Source: Verrucomicrobiaceae bacterium UBA2429
Lineage (GTDB): Bacteria > Verrucomicrobiota > Verrucomicrobiia > Verrucomicrobiales > Verrucomicrobiaceae
Reading direction: 5' to 3'
NCBI GenBank assembly: GCA_002343505.1
Contig: DDQZ01000079.1
Coordinates: 43,666 to 101,510 of the forward strand
DNA length: 57,845 nucleotides
The notes beneath the pieces are model-generated. The model was not told the DNA's origin. It saw only the letters and a program-made list of their open reading frames with translations, and did no database searches. Made by a program: the position numbers and the translations under genes. Below, piece by piece: positions 1 to 9,069 of the stretch; the first letter of the stretch is position 1; every line of letters begins with the position of its first letter.

Positions 1-22
1 GGCGCTTGGTCCTCCAAGCGCC
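1..22. repeat. Palindromic hairpin repeat, copy 0
   Basis: Perfect 9-bp stem (1-9 pairing with 14-22) around a TCCT loop. It looks like an inverted-orientation copy of the GGGA/AGGA-loop hairpins at 42-57 and 89-110. It lies inside the open frame of the kinase gene. Confidence 0.7.
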
Positions 23-3000
23 GCTGGGGGTGATTCACGGCGGCTGGAGGACCAGCCACCCTACCCTGCCGCTGAGGTGCCCTTGGACGGCGGCTTGGGG
101 ACAAGCCGCCCTACCCTTCTTTATTTCGTCATGGAGTTCATCGAGGGCACGGATGTGGCCCATCTCGTGGCCGCGCAGGGCCAGCTCCCGCCGCAGGAGG
201 CCATCCGCATCACCACCGCCGTGTGCGATGCGCTGGCCTATGCGCACGCCCGCGGCGTGGTGCATCGGGACATCAAGCCCTCGAACATCATGATTGATGC
301 GGACGGCCAGGTGAAGGTGGCGGACTTTGGCCTGGCAAAGATAACCGCGCAGGACAGCGGCGGCCTCACGAAGAGCAGCGTGGCCATGGGCACGCCGGAC
401 TTCATCGCGCCGGAGGCGATGCTCGCCGGTGCGCTCGTCGATCAACGCGCGGACATCTACGCCGTGGGCGTGATGCTCTACCAGATGCTCACCGGCCACA
501 TCCCGCGCGGCCGCTTCTCCCCCATCAGCGCCGTGGTGCCGCAGAGCGATCCCAAGCTGGATGCCATCGTGGACAAGGCGATGCAGACCGACCGGGAGAA
601 GCGCTACAGCAGCGCGGTGGAGATGAAGACGGAGGTGGAGAGCGTAGCCGCGCCCGCAAGGGCGTGGTCCGGGTCCGCGCCGGGGGACACGCCGCCTGAC
701 CACCGCCTGACGGCGGCGGCCACGAGAAGGCGCGTTTCTCTCATCGTTGCGGTGGCCGTGCTCGTGCTGGCTGCAGGCGCGTTTTTCATGCTCAGGGACA
801 AGACCGGGGCGGTTGCCAATCCTGCGGCCTTGAACATTCCGCCACAATCGAAGACCCCGCTGCCTCCGCTGCCAGAAACGGGATGGAAGCCTTTGATTTC
901 GAATCTTCAGTCCTTGCAGGGATTGCGCGGGATCACCGTGAAAAAGGATGGCTGGCTGGAACTGAACCGCGCCCGTCTGCCCATCACGGTGCGCGAGCAT
1001 GATGCCGCCATCCGGGCACACATCCGTCTGCCGGATGAAACCCGGTCCGCCTCACTGGTGCTCAGGAACACGAGCGACAAGACGGGTGGGGATCCCACCA
1101 CGGACCAGGACACGACCACGGAATACATTGTGACCCTCAGCCCCACTGCCCGGGATCTGGTGCGAGTTGTTTTCCGCGACAAGCGCTTTCAAAGCCAGGA
1201 AACCGAACTGGCCAAAATGCAACTGCCCCGGAAGATGGCAGCGGGGGAGAGCATCCCGCTGGCCGCTGCCGTGAAGGGCACCGAATTGGTGGTTTACTTT
1301 GATGGACAGCCCATTGGACGCGTGCCTCAAAGCACTCTCCCAGGTGCTGGACTCACCATATGGGCCGTCTCTGGAAGCGCTGAGTTCAAAGACATTGAAT
1401 GGGTCTCCCTGGCCGAACCTGCGACCGCTTCTGATGTCTCGCCAAACGTCTGGCGGCTGCCCGACGGCCCGCCCGGCCTGGTGAAGGAACTGGAGGCGGA
1501 CGGTAATGTGCGCGGCCTGACCATGATGCCGGATGGACGACGGGTGATGTCCAAGAGTGATGTGTCGCAGGGCACTTCCACCATGATCCAGATCATTCAA
1601 TGGGACGTGGAAACTGGCAAACGGTTGTGGGTGCGCGAGTTCCCCACCGGCCATAGCCTGGACAACCCGATGATCCTGCTGAATGGCGATGCCTCCATGG
1701 CGATGCTCCAGCGCACCCCGGAGCTTTCCTTGATCTTCCTGGACTCCAAAAATGGCAGCACCCAGCGCCGCCTGCCGATCCAGGGCACGCCACTCGCGAC
1801 GAAGAACGTGCCTGTGCGCTGCCAGATGGGGGCCTCGCCCGATGGGAAGCGGCTGGCGGTGGCGATGTTCAAGGCATCCCCTTCTGATTTCGAACCCGTG
1901 TGCCTTCAGGTCTTTGATGCCGCCACGCAGTCGCCTGCAGGACAGTGGACCCTTGGATCACAAGTCAGAAGCATCTATGCCATGGACTGGCTGGATGGCG
2001 ACCGGGTGATCGTGGCTCTCAATGAAGTGGATAAAGAACTGCCAGTCGCGGAGAGCAGGCAGTCTATTGTGGATGTCAGCCATCCAGAAAACAAGGTGCA
2101 GCAGGTGAAGCAGACCAGAAGTTTCTTTGACCATTTCCTCGCCGCCATCCCTGGCATGCCGGATCATGTCATCACCCACAACGAGGGGAACGTGGTCATT
2201 TGCGATGTGGCACAGGCCCGGGTGGTGCGAACATGGCCAGGCACCCTGACGCAGCGTTTCTTCGCCTTCCCCAATGAGCGAACCGTGCTCGGGCTGGCCG
2301 AAAATCCGACAAGATCCAACCCCGTCACCCTGTGGGAACTGCCCACGGGCAGAGAAATAGGCACGCTGTCAGACCCAAGAATCCACGACATCCTCGCCCT
2401 CAGCCCCGACGGAAGCTATGTGGTGACCAATGAACTCGAACCGGACAGCGGAAGCGCGAGGCGGTTGTCCAGTAGGATGATCGGTGTCTGGAGGCTGCCG
2501 AAGCTGCCTGCGAACGTCATGCCCGACCAAAAGAAGAGCGCCGCCGCGCCCTCATGGCCGCACCTTCCGACGGAGGCGGAGAAGAAGCTGGCCTTCACCA
2601 ACAGCCTCGGCATGAAGTTCATGCCCGTACCGGGCACCGACGTGCTCTTCTGCATCCACGAGACGCGGAAGCAGGACTACGCGGCCTATACGGCGGAGAC
2701 GCCGGGTGTGGACATGACGTGGAAGCAGCCATCCATTTACCACGACCTGCCTGTCGGTGCCGGGGAGGATCATCCGGTGACTCAAATCAATCTGGCGGAC
2801 TGCCAGGGCTTCTGCGCCTGGCTGAGCGCCAGGGAAGGACGGCGTTACCGTCTGCCCACCGACCTCGAGTGGAGCTGGGCGGTGGGCATCGGTGATCGCG
2901 AGGACGCCAGCGCACTGCCGGAAAAGCGGGGTGGTGGAGCTGGCAGCGTTTACGCCTGGGGCACGGAGTGGCCGCCGCCGCCGCGCGTGGCGAACATCGC

Positions 3001-3322
3001 TGACGAATCCCTGCGCCAGGTGGCCGCGCACGTGCCGAACCGCCTCATCCCCGGTTACGACGACGGTTTTGCCACCACCGCGCCGGTGATGAGCTTTCCG
3101 CCCAATGCACTGGGCATTTACGATCTGGCGGGGAACGTGTGGGAACTCATCCCGGACTGGATGGACGCGGAGAAGCAGGATGTGCTGCGGCGTGGAAGCA
3201 GCTTCAACAACGGCAGCCTCGATCCTGCCCGCGCCTATGTGGCCGCCAACGTGCGCAACCCGCGCCCGCCGGGCATGCGCAGCGAGGACGGCGGGTTCCG
3301 CATCGTGGTGGAGAAGCCTTGA
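2..3322 (+). CDS. Membrane Ser/Thr protein kinase with C-terminal FGE-sulfatase domain (5' end outside window)
   Basis: Residues are counted from the GTG at 77; the frame stays open to the window edge, so the gene is 5'-partial. The kinase part keeps the catalytic loop HRDIKPSN (Asp ~65), DFG (~83-85) and APE (~111-113). A transmembrane helix lies at ~219-239, so the kinase is cytoplasmic and the rest is outside. Then come a LamG/3-keto-disaccharide-hydrolase-like segment (~250-450), a WD40-like stretch (~460-830) and an FGE-sulfatase (SUMF1-like) domain (~838-1078) with RLPTDLEWSWA, GNVWEL and GGFRIVVE. The region just before LYFVMEF, which should be N-lobe, is read through three hairpin repeats. 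Kinase activity also needs the upstream VAIK lysine, which cannot be seen. The FGE domain may be a binding module rather than an enzyme. An ECF sigma factor gene follows after 39 bp. Confidence 0.9.
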   Translation, partial: ALGPPSAAGGDSRRLEDQPPYPAAEVPLDGGLGTSRPTLLYFVMEFIEGTDVAHLVAAQGQLPPQEAIRITTAVCDALAYAHARGVVHRDIKPSNIMIDADGQVKVADFGLAKITAQDSGGLTKSSVAMGTPDFIAPEAMLAGALVDQRADIYAVGVMLYQMLTGHIPRGRFSPISAVVPQSDPKLDAIVDKAMQTDREKRYSSAVEMKTEVESVAAPARAWSGSAPGDTPPDHRLTAAATRRRVSLIVAVAVLVLAAGAFFMLRDKTGAVANPAALNIPPQSKTPLPPLPETGWKPLISNLQSLQGLRGITVKKDGWLELNRARLPITVREHDAAIRAHIRLPDETRSASLVLRNTSDKTGGDPTTDQDTTTEYIVTLSPTARDLVRVVFRDKRFQSQETELAKMQLPRKMAAGESIPLAAAVKGTELVVYFDGQPIGRVPQSTLPGAGLTIWAVSGSAEFKDIEWVSLAEPATASDVSPNVWRLPDGPPGLVKELEADGNVRGLTMMPDGRRVMSKSDVSQGTSTMIQIIQWDVETGKRLWVREFPTGHSLDNPMILLNGDASMAMLQRTPELSLIFLDSKNGSTQRRLPIQGTPLATKNVPVRCQMGASPDGKRLAVAMFKASPSDFEPVCLQVFDAATQSPAGQWTLGSQVRSIYAMDWLDGDRVIVALNEVDKELPVAESRQSIVDVSHPENKVQQVKQTRSFFDHFLAAIPGMPDHVITHNEGNVVICDVAQARVVRTWPGTLTQRFFAFPNERTVLGLAENPTRSNPVTLWELPTGREIGTLSDPRIHDILALSPDGSYVVTNELEPDSGSARRLSSRMIGVWRLPKLPANVMPDQKKSAAAPSWPHLPTEAEKKLAFTNSLGMKFMPVPGTDVLFCIHETRKQDYAAYTAETPGVDMTWKQPSIYHDLPVGAGEDHPVTQINLADCQGFCAWLSAREGRRYRLPTDLEWSWAVGIGDREDASALPEKRGGGAGSVYAWGTEWPPPPRVANIADESLRQVAAHVPNRLIPGYDDGFATTAPVMSFPPNALGIYDLAGNVWELIPDWMDAEKQDVLRRGSSFNNGSLDPARAYVAANVRNPRPPGMRSEDGGFRIVVEKP
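42..57. repeat. Palindromic hairpin repeat, copy 1
   Basis: GGCTGG-AGGA-CCAGCC stem-loop followed by ACCCTACC. It is the same family as 89-110 and 31315-31336, with a different stem that still pairs. Confidence 0.7.
89..110. repeat. Palindromic hairpin repeat, copy 2
   Basis: Perfect 9-bp stem GGCGGCTTG/CAAGCCGCC with a GGGA loop, followed by CTACCC. It is read in frame as GGLGTSRPT immediately before the kinase strand LYFVMEF, so it sits inside, or replaces, N-lobe coding sequence. Confidence 0.8.
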
Positions 3323-3361
3323 CGATGACCAAGGCAGCATTTCCAATCGACGCACGAGCAC

Positions 3362-4114
3362 ATGGCAGCACACTCCCCCAAAGGCGACGGCAGATTCCCC
3401 ACGACGGAGTGGACGCTGGTGGAACGACTGAAGCACGACGATGTGGAGGTCAGCAGTCGCGCGCTCAATGAGCTGTGCGCGCAGTATCACTACCCGCTCT
3501 ACTGCCTGATCCGCGCGCGCGGGCTGGCGCACCACGACGCGGAGGACGCGCTGCATGACTTCCTGGCCAAGCTGCTGCGCCTGGAGGCTTTCGAGGACCT
3601 GGACAGGGAGAAGGGCCGGCTGCGCACCTTTCTGGCGAAGGCACTGGAACGCTCGCTCATCTCCCGCTACCACCGTGAAAGCCGTCGCGAGCGGCGGGAG
3701 GTCGCGGCGGAGGATTTGCGGCTGCCCTTTGACCCGGACATCGCCGACCGCTACGCCAGGGAGTCCACGGACGGTCTGTCGCCTGACAAGCTCTTCGACC
3801 GCAAATGGTGCGAGCAACTGCTGGGCCGTGTGCTGCGCAGCCTCGCGGGAGACTATGCCACGCGTGGCAAGGGGCGTCTTTTTGAAACGCTGCGTCCCGT
3901 CCTGCTGGCGGGCGGCAGCCTGCGCGGACACGATGCGGCCGCGCTGGCCGGCACGCTGGGCATGACAGAACCCGCGCTGCGCACCGCCCTGGTGCGCCTG
4001 CTGCGGGACTACCGTCGGCTGCTGGAGCATGAGGTGAGACAGACGGTGGACTCGAAAGAGGTCGTGGAAGCCGAAATCGCGGACCTGATGGCCGCGCTGG
4101 GCAACGATGGATGA
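3362..4114 (+). CDS. ECF-type RNA polymerase sigma factor
   Basis: A 250-aa protein of the long ECF type found in Verrucomicrobia and Planctomycetes. The N-terminal TTEWTLVERLK leads into a sigma region 2 helix pair (YPLYCLIRARG...DAEDALHDFLAKLL), a basic segment SRYHRESRRERRE, and a C-terminal helix-turn-helix-like stretch (~195-230: AALAGTLGMTEPALRTALVR) that would read the -35 element. It starts at the ATG 39 bp after the kinase stop. These sigma factors are typically encoded next to Ser/Thr kinases, so the two probably form one signalling unit. In pairs I know the sigma gene more often comes first; here it follows. No anti-sigma gene is adjacent. Confidence 0.85.
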   Translation: MAAHSPKGDGRFPTTEWTLVERLKHDDVEVSSRALNELCAQYHYPLYCLIRARGLAHHDAEDALHDFLAKLLRLEAFEDLDREKGRLRTFLAKALERSLISRYHRESRRERREVAAEDLRLPFDPDIADRYARESTDGLSPDKLFDRKWCEQLLGRVLRSLAGDYATRGKGRLFETLRPVLLAGGSLRGHDAAALAGTLGMTEPALRTALVRLLRDYRRLLEHEVRQTVDSKEVVEAEIADLMAALGNDG

Positions 4115-4224
4115 CACGGATGCGTGCGGTGCCACCACCGTCGTGGGAGGCGCACCTTGGCCCGTCATCGGCTCCGACCGGTCGTCAGGGGCCACCATGC
4201 TGCTGACATACCGGCAGCGTCAAC

Positions 4225-5607
4225 TCACGCCCTCATCATCTCCTTGATCTCCCTCGTCGCGATGCCGATCGGGCGATCCAGGGGCACTCCGGCGCAGGCG
4301 AGCAACGTGGTAAGGAGATCGCCTTGATTGCCTTTCACGGTGTTGATGAAGCGGCCGGTGTTGATTGAGCCGCCGCCTTTGCCAGCAATGATGAAGGGCA
4401 GGTTTTCGCGGGTGTGCTTGTTGCCGTCCTCAAGGCCGCTGCCCCACAGCATGAGGCAGTTGTCGAGCAGCGTGCCGTCGCCTTCGCGGAGGGCGGCCAT
4501 TTTGTTCACCATGTAGGCGAACTGGTCGATGTTGAACTTTGTGATCGCGGCCACTTTGCCCGCCTTTTCCGCCTCGTTGTTGTGATGCGTGTAGGAATGA
4601 TGCGTGTTCGACACTCCGATCTCGGGATACGAGACACCGTTCGGCGTGGAGCCGATGTAGGTGCTGACGCGCGTGGTGTCCGTCTGGAAGGCGAGCACGG
4701 TGAGGTCGCACATGACCTGCATGTATTCGCTGCGTTTGTCGCCCTCGGGTATTTTCACTTCGATGGGCGGCGAATCACTGGCCTTGCGCTTGCTCGATGC
4801 GACGCCCGCCTTCTCCAGCGCGGCCTCTTTTTGCCGATACTCGATGGCGGCGATGCGGCGCTCGACGGAGCGCACGCTGTCGAGGTATTCATCGAGCTTC
4901 TGCTGGTCGCCATGCGGCAGGGTGCGCCGCAGCTCCTTCGCACCGCCGATGACGAGATCGAGCATCTGGCGGTCGAGCGGGTCGGCGGCGGTCGTTGGGC
5001 CGCCCTGGCCGGTTTTGCCGAACAAACGGTTCAGCACGCTGCGCGGATTGATCTCCGCCGGCATCGCCTGTGTGGGCGAGCGATAGCTGCAGTGCGAGTA
5101 GTAGCCTTCGTTGAGCCCTTCCTGGTTCTCCTTGTGCGTCTGCGGCATGGTGGCCAGTTCCAGCGAGGGCAGCGCGGTGAGCGCGCCGTAATAGTTCGCG
5201 AAAATTTGGTCCGCCGAGATGGAGATGTGAATCTGATTCCGCTTTGCAGCGTTCGGCAGCGAGGCCGTAAGCCAGGTGGAGAGCTCCAGCGCATGAGGCG
5301 CGCCATTGAACGGTGAGATCGGCACGCCGGAGATACCCTTCACCATCAGGCACTGGTCCAAAACCGGCCGCAACGACTCCAGCGCCGGCGGCGGCGACTT
5401 CAAAAAGCTCTCAGGCGACTTCGGCCAGAACTGATCCATGATCACACCATGCGGCATGTACATGAAGCCGAGCCTCACCGGCGGCTTGTAGCTCGTCTTG
5501 CCTTTGAGGGACTCCGCCCAGCCCATGGTTTCAAGCAAAGGAAGCCCAAGCGAGGCTCCAAGGCCTCGGAGGCAAGCGCGGCGGTTAATGAGGGGATTGG
5601 CGGGCAT
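4225..5607 (-). CDS. DUF1552 domain protein, Tat-type signal
   Basis: A 460-aa protein matching DUF1552 along its length. It opens with a twin-arginine-like leader ([19 protein letters not shown]), then [16 protein letters not shown], and ends with the family's [18 protein letters not shown] and [14 protein letters not shown] segments. The function of the family is unknown; members are exported and are nearly always encoded beside a DUF1592/DUF1588 cytochrome-like protein. That partner is present at 9782-11647 on the same strand, but 4.1 kb upstream, beyond an inserted methyltransferase cassette on the opposite strand. This gene has therefore probably lost its operon promoter and may rely on the 151-bp region before it. 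Confidence 0.9.
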   Translation of the reverse strand: MPANPLINRRACLRGLGASLGLPLLETMGWAESLKGKTSYKPPVRLGFMYMPHGVIMDQFWPKSPESFLKSPPPALESLRPVLDQCLMVKGISGVPISPFNGAPHALELSTWLTASLPNAAKRNQIHISISADQIFANYYGALTALPSLELATMPQTHKENQEGLNEGYYSHCSYRSPTQAMPAEINPRSVLNRLFGKTGQGGPTTAADPLDRQMLDLVIGGAKELRRTLPHGDQQKLDEYLDSVRSVERRIAAIEYRQKEAALEKAGVASSKRKASDSPPIEVKIPEGDKRSEYMQVMCDLTVLAFQTDTTRVSTYIGSTPNGVSYPEIGVSNTHHSYTHHNNEAEKAGKVAAITKFNIDQFAYMVNKMAALREGDGTLLDNCLMLWGSGLEDGNKHTRENLPFIIAGKGGGSINTGRFINTVKGNQGDLLTTLLACAGVPLDRPIGIATREIKEMMRA

Positions 5608-5758
5608 GGGAGAATAGGGATTTGATTAGCAAACGGCACAAGGAGACGAGTCATTGCAACCGGGGTTGGCAAGAAGTTCGTGAAAGGCAGCGCTTGAGAA
5701 GGTGGCAAGGCCTCCGCTACTATCCAGCCGCTCCCCAACGCCACCTGACTGCCTGTCG
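5608..5758. promoter_or_regulatory. Divergent intergenic region, DUF1552 / methyltransferase
   Basis: 151 bp between two divergent start codons, so it must carry the methyltransferase promoter and perhaps a replacement promoter for the DUF1552 gene. I see no convincing -35/-10 pair or operator. This should hold the left junction of the inserted cassette. Confidence 0.35.
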
Positions 5759-8700
5759 ATGACCCTCGAAGAACTGCTCTCCCAACTCGGCTACGCCGGT
5801 TCCCCCTGCTTTTTGAAGCGGGGAGACGTGCGGTTCGAGACGGAGCTGGGCTACGGCCACATTTTCCGCCGGGCGCAGGAGCGGAAAAAGGACCCGAAAG
5901 ACACCACGCAGCCGCGCTGGCGGGCTGAGGGTGTTTACGGGGTCCGGGAGATGCAGGAACCGCATCGGTTTACACCCATCGTTTATGTCTGCACGGCTCC
6001 TGATGACAGTGCGGCCAGCGAGTTGCACCGACTGCTTTGGAATCAAGATGTCGCCCCCTACATCATTGTCCACACGACCCGAGGCCTAGTTGTCTATTCA
6101 GGCTTCAATTATGGTCAGTCCGGCAAAAAGTCCGAGCCGAGCGGCATCATCCAGGCGCTGACGGATTTCGACAAGGCCAAGAGCATCGTTAGCCTGTTCC
6201 ACCGGCGTCAAATCGACGAAGGCCAGCTCTGGAAACACCCGGAGCTGCGAGTGGACCCTGGCGGCCGAGTGTATCATCGTTTGCTGGCGTCCCTGCGGGA
6301 ACTCGACAAGTCGCTGCAAGGCGGCGGCCTCGCCAAAGACGTCTCACACGCCCTGATCGGCAAATATGTCTATCTCCGCTACCTTCGTGATCGCGGGATT
6401 CTCTCAGATGAGCGTCTAGCGCTCTGGGGGTTGACGGCGGACAAGATTTTTGGGCACAAGGCCCAAAAAGGAGCTTTAGCCACCTTGTCTGACAAGCTCG
6501 ATGACTGGCTCAACGGTGAAATTTTCCCCCTGCCATTCCGTGGCGAGGGTTCCCCATCTCCAGATCAAATTCAGGCAGTTGCGGGCGCATTCCGAGGAGA
6601 TGAGCACATTGGCGGAACGGTGCAGACGCAGCTTTTCGATCCCTACAACTTCGCCTTCATCCCCATCGAGACCTTGTCGCTTGTTTACGAGCAGTTCCTT
6701 CACACTGAGGACCCAAACAAGAAAAAGGACGCCAAGGACAAGAAGACCAAAGGACGCCAGGAAGGAGCCTATTACACGCCTCTCCCGCTGGTGAACTTCA
6801 TGCTAGCAGGTCTGGAGCGCCACCGACCACTTGAGCGCGGCATGAAGGTTTTTGATCCCAGCAGCGGATCGGGATCTTTTTTGGTGCAGGCCTACCGTTT
6901 GCTCATTGAGAAGACTTTTCCTGTCACTCAGCCGAAGCCAAAACCCAGCGAACTCCGAACTTTGCTCGAAGACTCTATCTTCGGTTGCGATGTGGATGGA
7001 GACGCCTGTCAGGTCACTCAGTTGAGTTTGCTGCTCACGCTGCTGGATTATGTCGAGCCACCAGACCTCACTGGCTCAATGCACTCTTTCAAGCTGCCAA
7101 CTCTTTGCGAGACAAAAATCCAAAAGAAGCTCGATGAAGGTCACACGCCCAACCTCATCAAACACAACTTCTTCGGCATTGAGCCACTGCTAAGTGCCGC
7201 CGTCGTGGGCAAGCAAGGAGCGAAGGCCAATTGGAAGAACCAAGGGTTCGACTGGATCGTGGGCAACCCTCCGTGGAAGACGATCCGTCCGAAAAAACTG
7301 GGCGAGAATGATTCTCCGGTTTGGGACTGGATGGAGACCCATGAGAAAACCATGCCTGTGGGACTCAACCAGGCTGCACAAGCTTTCGCCTGGGAGGCTC
7401 CACGCTATCTCAAAGCAGGAGGCGAATGTGCTCTACTCGTCCCAGCAATGGGACTTTTTGAGGAACCTTCCGCAGAGTTTCGGCAGAAGTTTTTCACCGC
7501 CTATCAAGTCCATGAAGCGGCAAACTTTGCCAATCTTGCCGAAGTGCTGTTCGACGGACGTGCTCGCGTGCCTGCGGCTGCGATCAGCTACCGGAGCCGA
7601 GAAGAAGACGCTGCTCCTGCCGAAAATGAAGCCATCACCGTCTTTTCTCCCTTTGTGGTCAACCAGGAGGCAACTCGCCCTCTGGCGGAAGGCGAGCGCG
7701 GCAAAATCTGGAGCCTCAGCATCAACGGCAGCGAAGTCCGTGTGATAGACCAACGCGAAGCAGCCAGCGGCAGCGGACTTCCTTGGAAACTCGCCATGTG
7801 GGGGTCTCCGTGGGATGAGCGTTTGCTGCGGAGAATGGAGAGCAAGTGGCCTAGTTTGAGAAAGCTTGAGGCCCCGTGGAGTTCTGTTTGCCAACAGTTT
7901 GTCCGGACCGACGAATCACAGATTCTTTGCGTGAGCGAAGGCTTGCAGATCCGTGAGGAGGATGGTGATGACGTTGATCCAGTGGATGAGGTCTGTGGGC
8001 AGTGGACCCTGGAGGTCCCTGAATTGGACAGGTTCAGGCATATATTCTCGTTCCCAAGCAATGCCCTCATCAAGCTTGATCGTGATCAATACTTTGCGTT
8101 AAAGGGGCGGATCAAGCGCCCCATTCTCGTATCTTGCTCCCCCCAAGTGATCGTGAGTGCTGCAAGAAGCTTCGCAGTTTACTCGGGCCAATCGATTATT
8201 GTTCCACCTCGACAGATTGGCATTGTTAGCAATTCCGGAGACAGGGACATGCTCAAGGCACTCTCGCTCTTTCTGAGTTCGGATTTTGCCTTCTACCACC
8301 AGTTTTTCCGTTCCACCGAACTTGGAGTGAAGCGTGATCGCGCAACGCTTGAAGCTTTGCGTCAGATGCCCATCCCGCTGACGAAATTAAGCCGCGACGA
8401 ACTTAAGAAGTGGGTCTCGCTGCACGGCAAGCTCGCTAAGTGCGCACCAAAGAAAATTGAGAGCGGCAAAAAGAAGAAGGAGCAGACTGAAAAGGACCTC
8501 TTTGAACAACCTGACCATAATCTCGACGACCTGCTGGTCGAACTCAATGAAATGACGGCTGATGCACTCGGCCTGACGAAAGAAGAACGCAGGTTGGTGA
8601 GCGATTTGGTTCAGGTACGGTATGCCTTGAACGATGGCAAGCGTGGTGAAGCTGCCATGCGTGAGCCAAAGCTCAAGGATCTCACTGCCTATGCCAAGGC

Positions 8701-9067
8701 GCTCAAAGACGAGCTGGACGACTTCGCCGGTGATTTCGCAGGACGCTCGCACAAGGTCACGGTGGCGACGGATGAGGAGTCAGGCTCCGCCATGCTGGAA
8801 ATCGACTTCAGCACCGATCATGAGGCGGCCCGAAAGCCCGTCGTTATGGACGCAACCGACGCTGAAGCCAAGTCTTTGCGCCGGACAAAGACGAAGATGC
8901 TCGACGATGAGGGGGCTTGGCAGTGGACTTACTTCAACCGGAACCTGCGCATCTTCAAAGGCCGGAAGACCTACGTCTTCAAGCCATTGCATTACTTCCA
9001 CTGGACTCAGAGCGCCGCGCTCACAGATGCCAGCCAGATCATCGCGGAAACCCTGTCCGGCACCTGA
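5759..9067 (+). CDS. N6-adenine DNA methyltransferase, Eco57I/type IIG-like
   Basis: Start taken at the ATG of MTLEELLSQLGY (1102 aa); an in-frame GTG lies 57 bp upstream. Residues ~1-280 form an N-terminal region without an obvious nuclease motif. The methyltransferase core has the SAM-binding motif I DPSSGSGSF (Asp366) and the catalytic motif IV NPPW (503-506), preceded by EGAYYTPLPLVNFML, as in gamma-class adenine methylases. Residues ~650-960 would be target recognition, and a Lys-rich linker (GKKKKEQTEKD) precedes a C-terminal region. The size recalls type IIG enzymes, BREX PglX and DISARM DrmMI, but no BREX or DISARM partner genes are nearby. The next gene starts 2 bp after the stop, so the two are translationally coupled. 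GC is visibly lower than in both flanks, suggesting transfer. Confidence 0.85.
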   Translation: MTLEELLSQLGYAGSPCFLKRGDVRFETELGYGHIFRRAQERKKDPKDTTQPRWRAEGVYGVREMQEPHRFTPIVYVCTAPDDSAASELHRLLWNQDVAPYIIVHTTRGLVVYSGFNYGQSGKKSEPSGIIQALTDFDKAKSIVSLFHRRQIDEGQLWKHPELRVDPGGRVYHRLLASLRELDKSLQGGGLAKDVSHALIGKYVYLRYLRDRGILSDERLALWGLTADKIFGHKAQKGALATLSDKLDDWLNGEIFPLPFRGEGSPSPDQIQAVAGAFRGDEHIGGTVQTQLFDPYNFAFIPIETLSLVYEQFLHTEDPNKKKDAKDKKTKGRQEGAYYTPLPLVNFMLAGLERHRPLERGMKVFDPSSGSGSFLVQAYRLLIEKTFPVTQPKPKPSELRTLLEDSIFGCDVDGDACQVTQLSLLLTLLDYVEPPDLTGSMHSFKLPTLCETKIQKKLDEGHTPNLIKHNFFGIEPLLSAAVVGKQGAKANWKNQGFDWIVGNPPWKTIRPKKLGENDSPVWDWMETHEKTMPVGLNQAAQAFAWEAPRYLKAGGECALLVPAMGLFEEPSAEFRQKFFTAYQVHEAANFANLAEVLFDGRARVPAAAISYRSREEDAAPAENEAITVFSPFVVNQEATRPLAEGERGKIWSLSINGSEVRVIDQREAASGSGLPWKLAMWGSPWDERLLRRMESKWPSLRKLEAPWSSVCQQFVRTDESQILCVSEGLQIREEDGDDVDPVDEVCGQWTLEVPELDRFRHIFSFPSNALIKLDRDQYFALKGRIKRPILVSCSPQVIVSAARSFAVYSGQSIIVPPRQIGIVSNSGDRDMLKALSLFLSSDFAFYHQFFRSTELGVKRDRATLEALRQMPIPLTKLSRDELKKWVSLHGKLAKCAPKKIESGKKKKEQTEKDLFEQPDHNLDDLLVELNEMTADALGLTKEERRLVSDLVQVRYALNDGKRGEAAMREPKLKDLTAYAKALKDELDDFAGDFAGRSHKVTVATDEESGSAMLEIDFSTDHEAARKPVVMDATDAEAKSLRRTKTKMLDDEGAWQWTYFNRNLRIFKGRKTYVFKPLHYFHWTQSAALTDASQIIAETLSGT

Positions 9068-9069
9068 GC

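Noticed and set aside
2552..4198. 548-codon minus-strand frame across the kinase FGE domain and sigma gene
   Set aside because: Antisense shadow; both plus-strand genes have recognisable domains.
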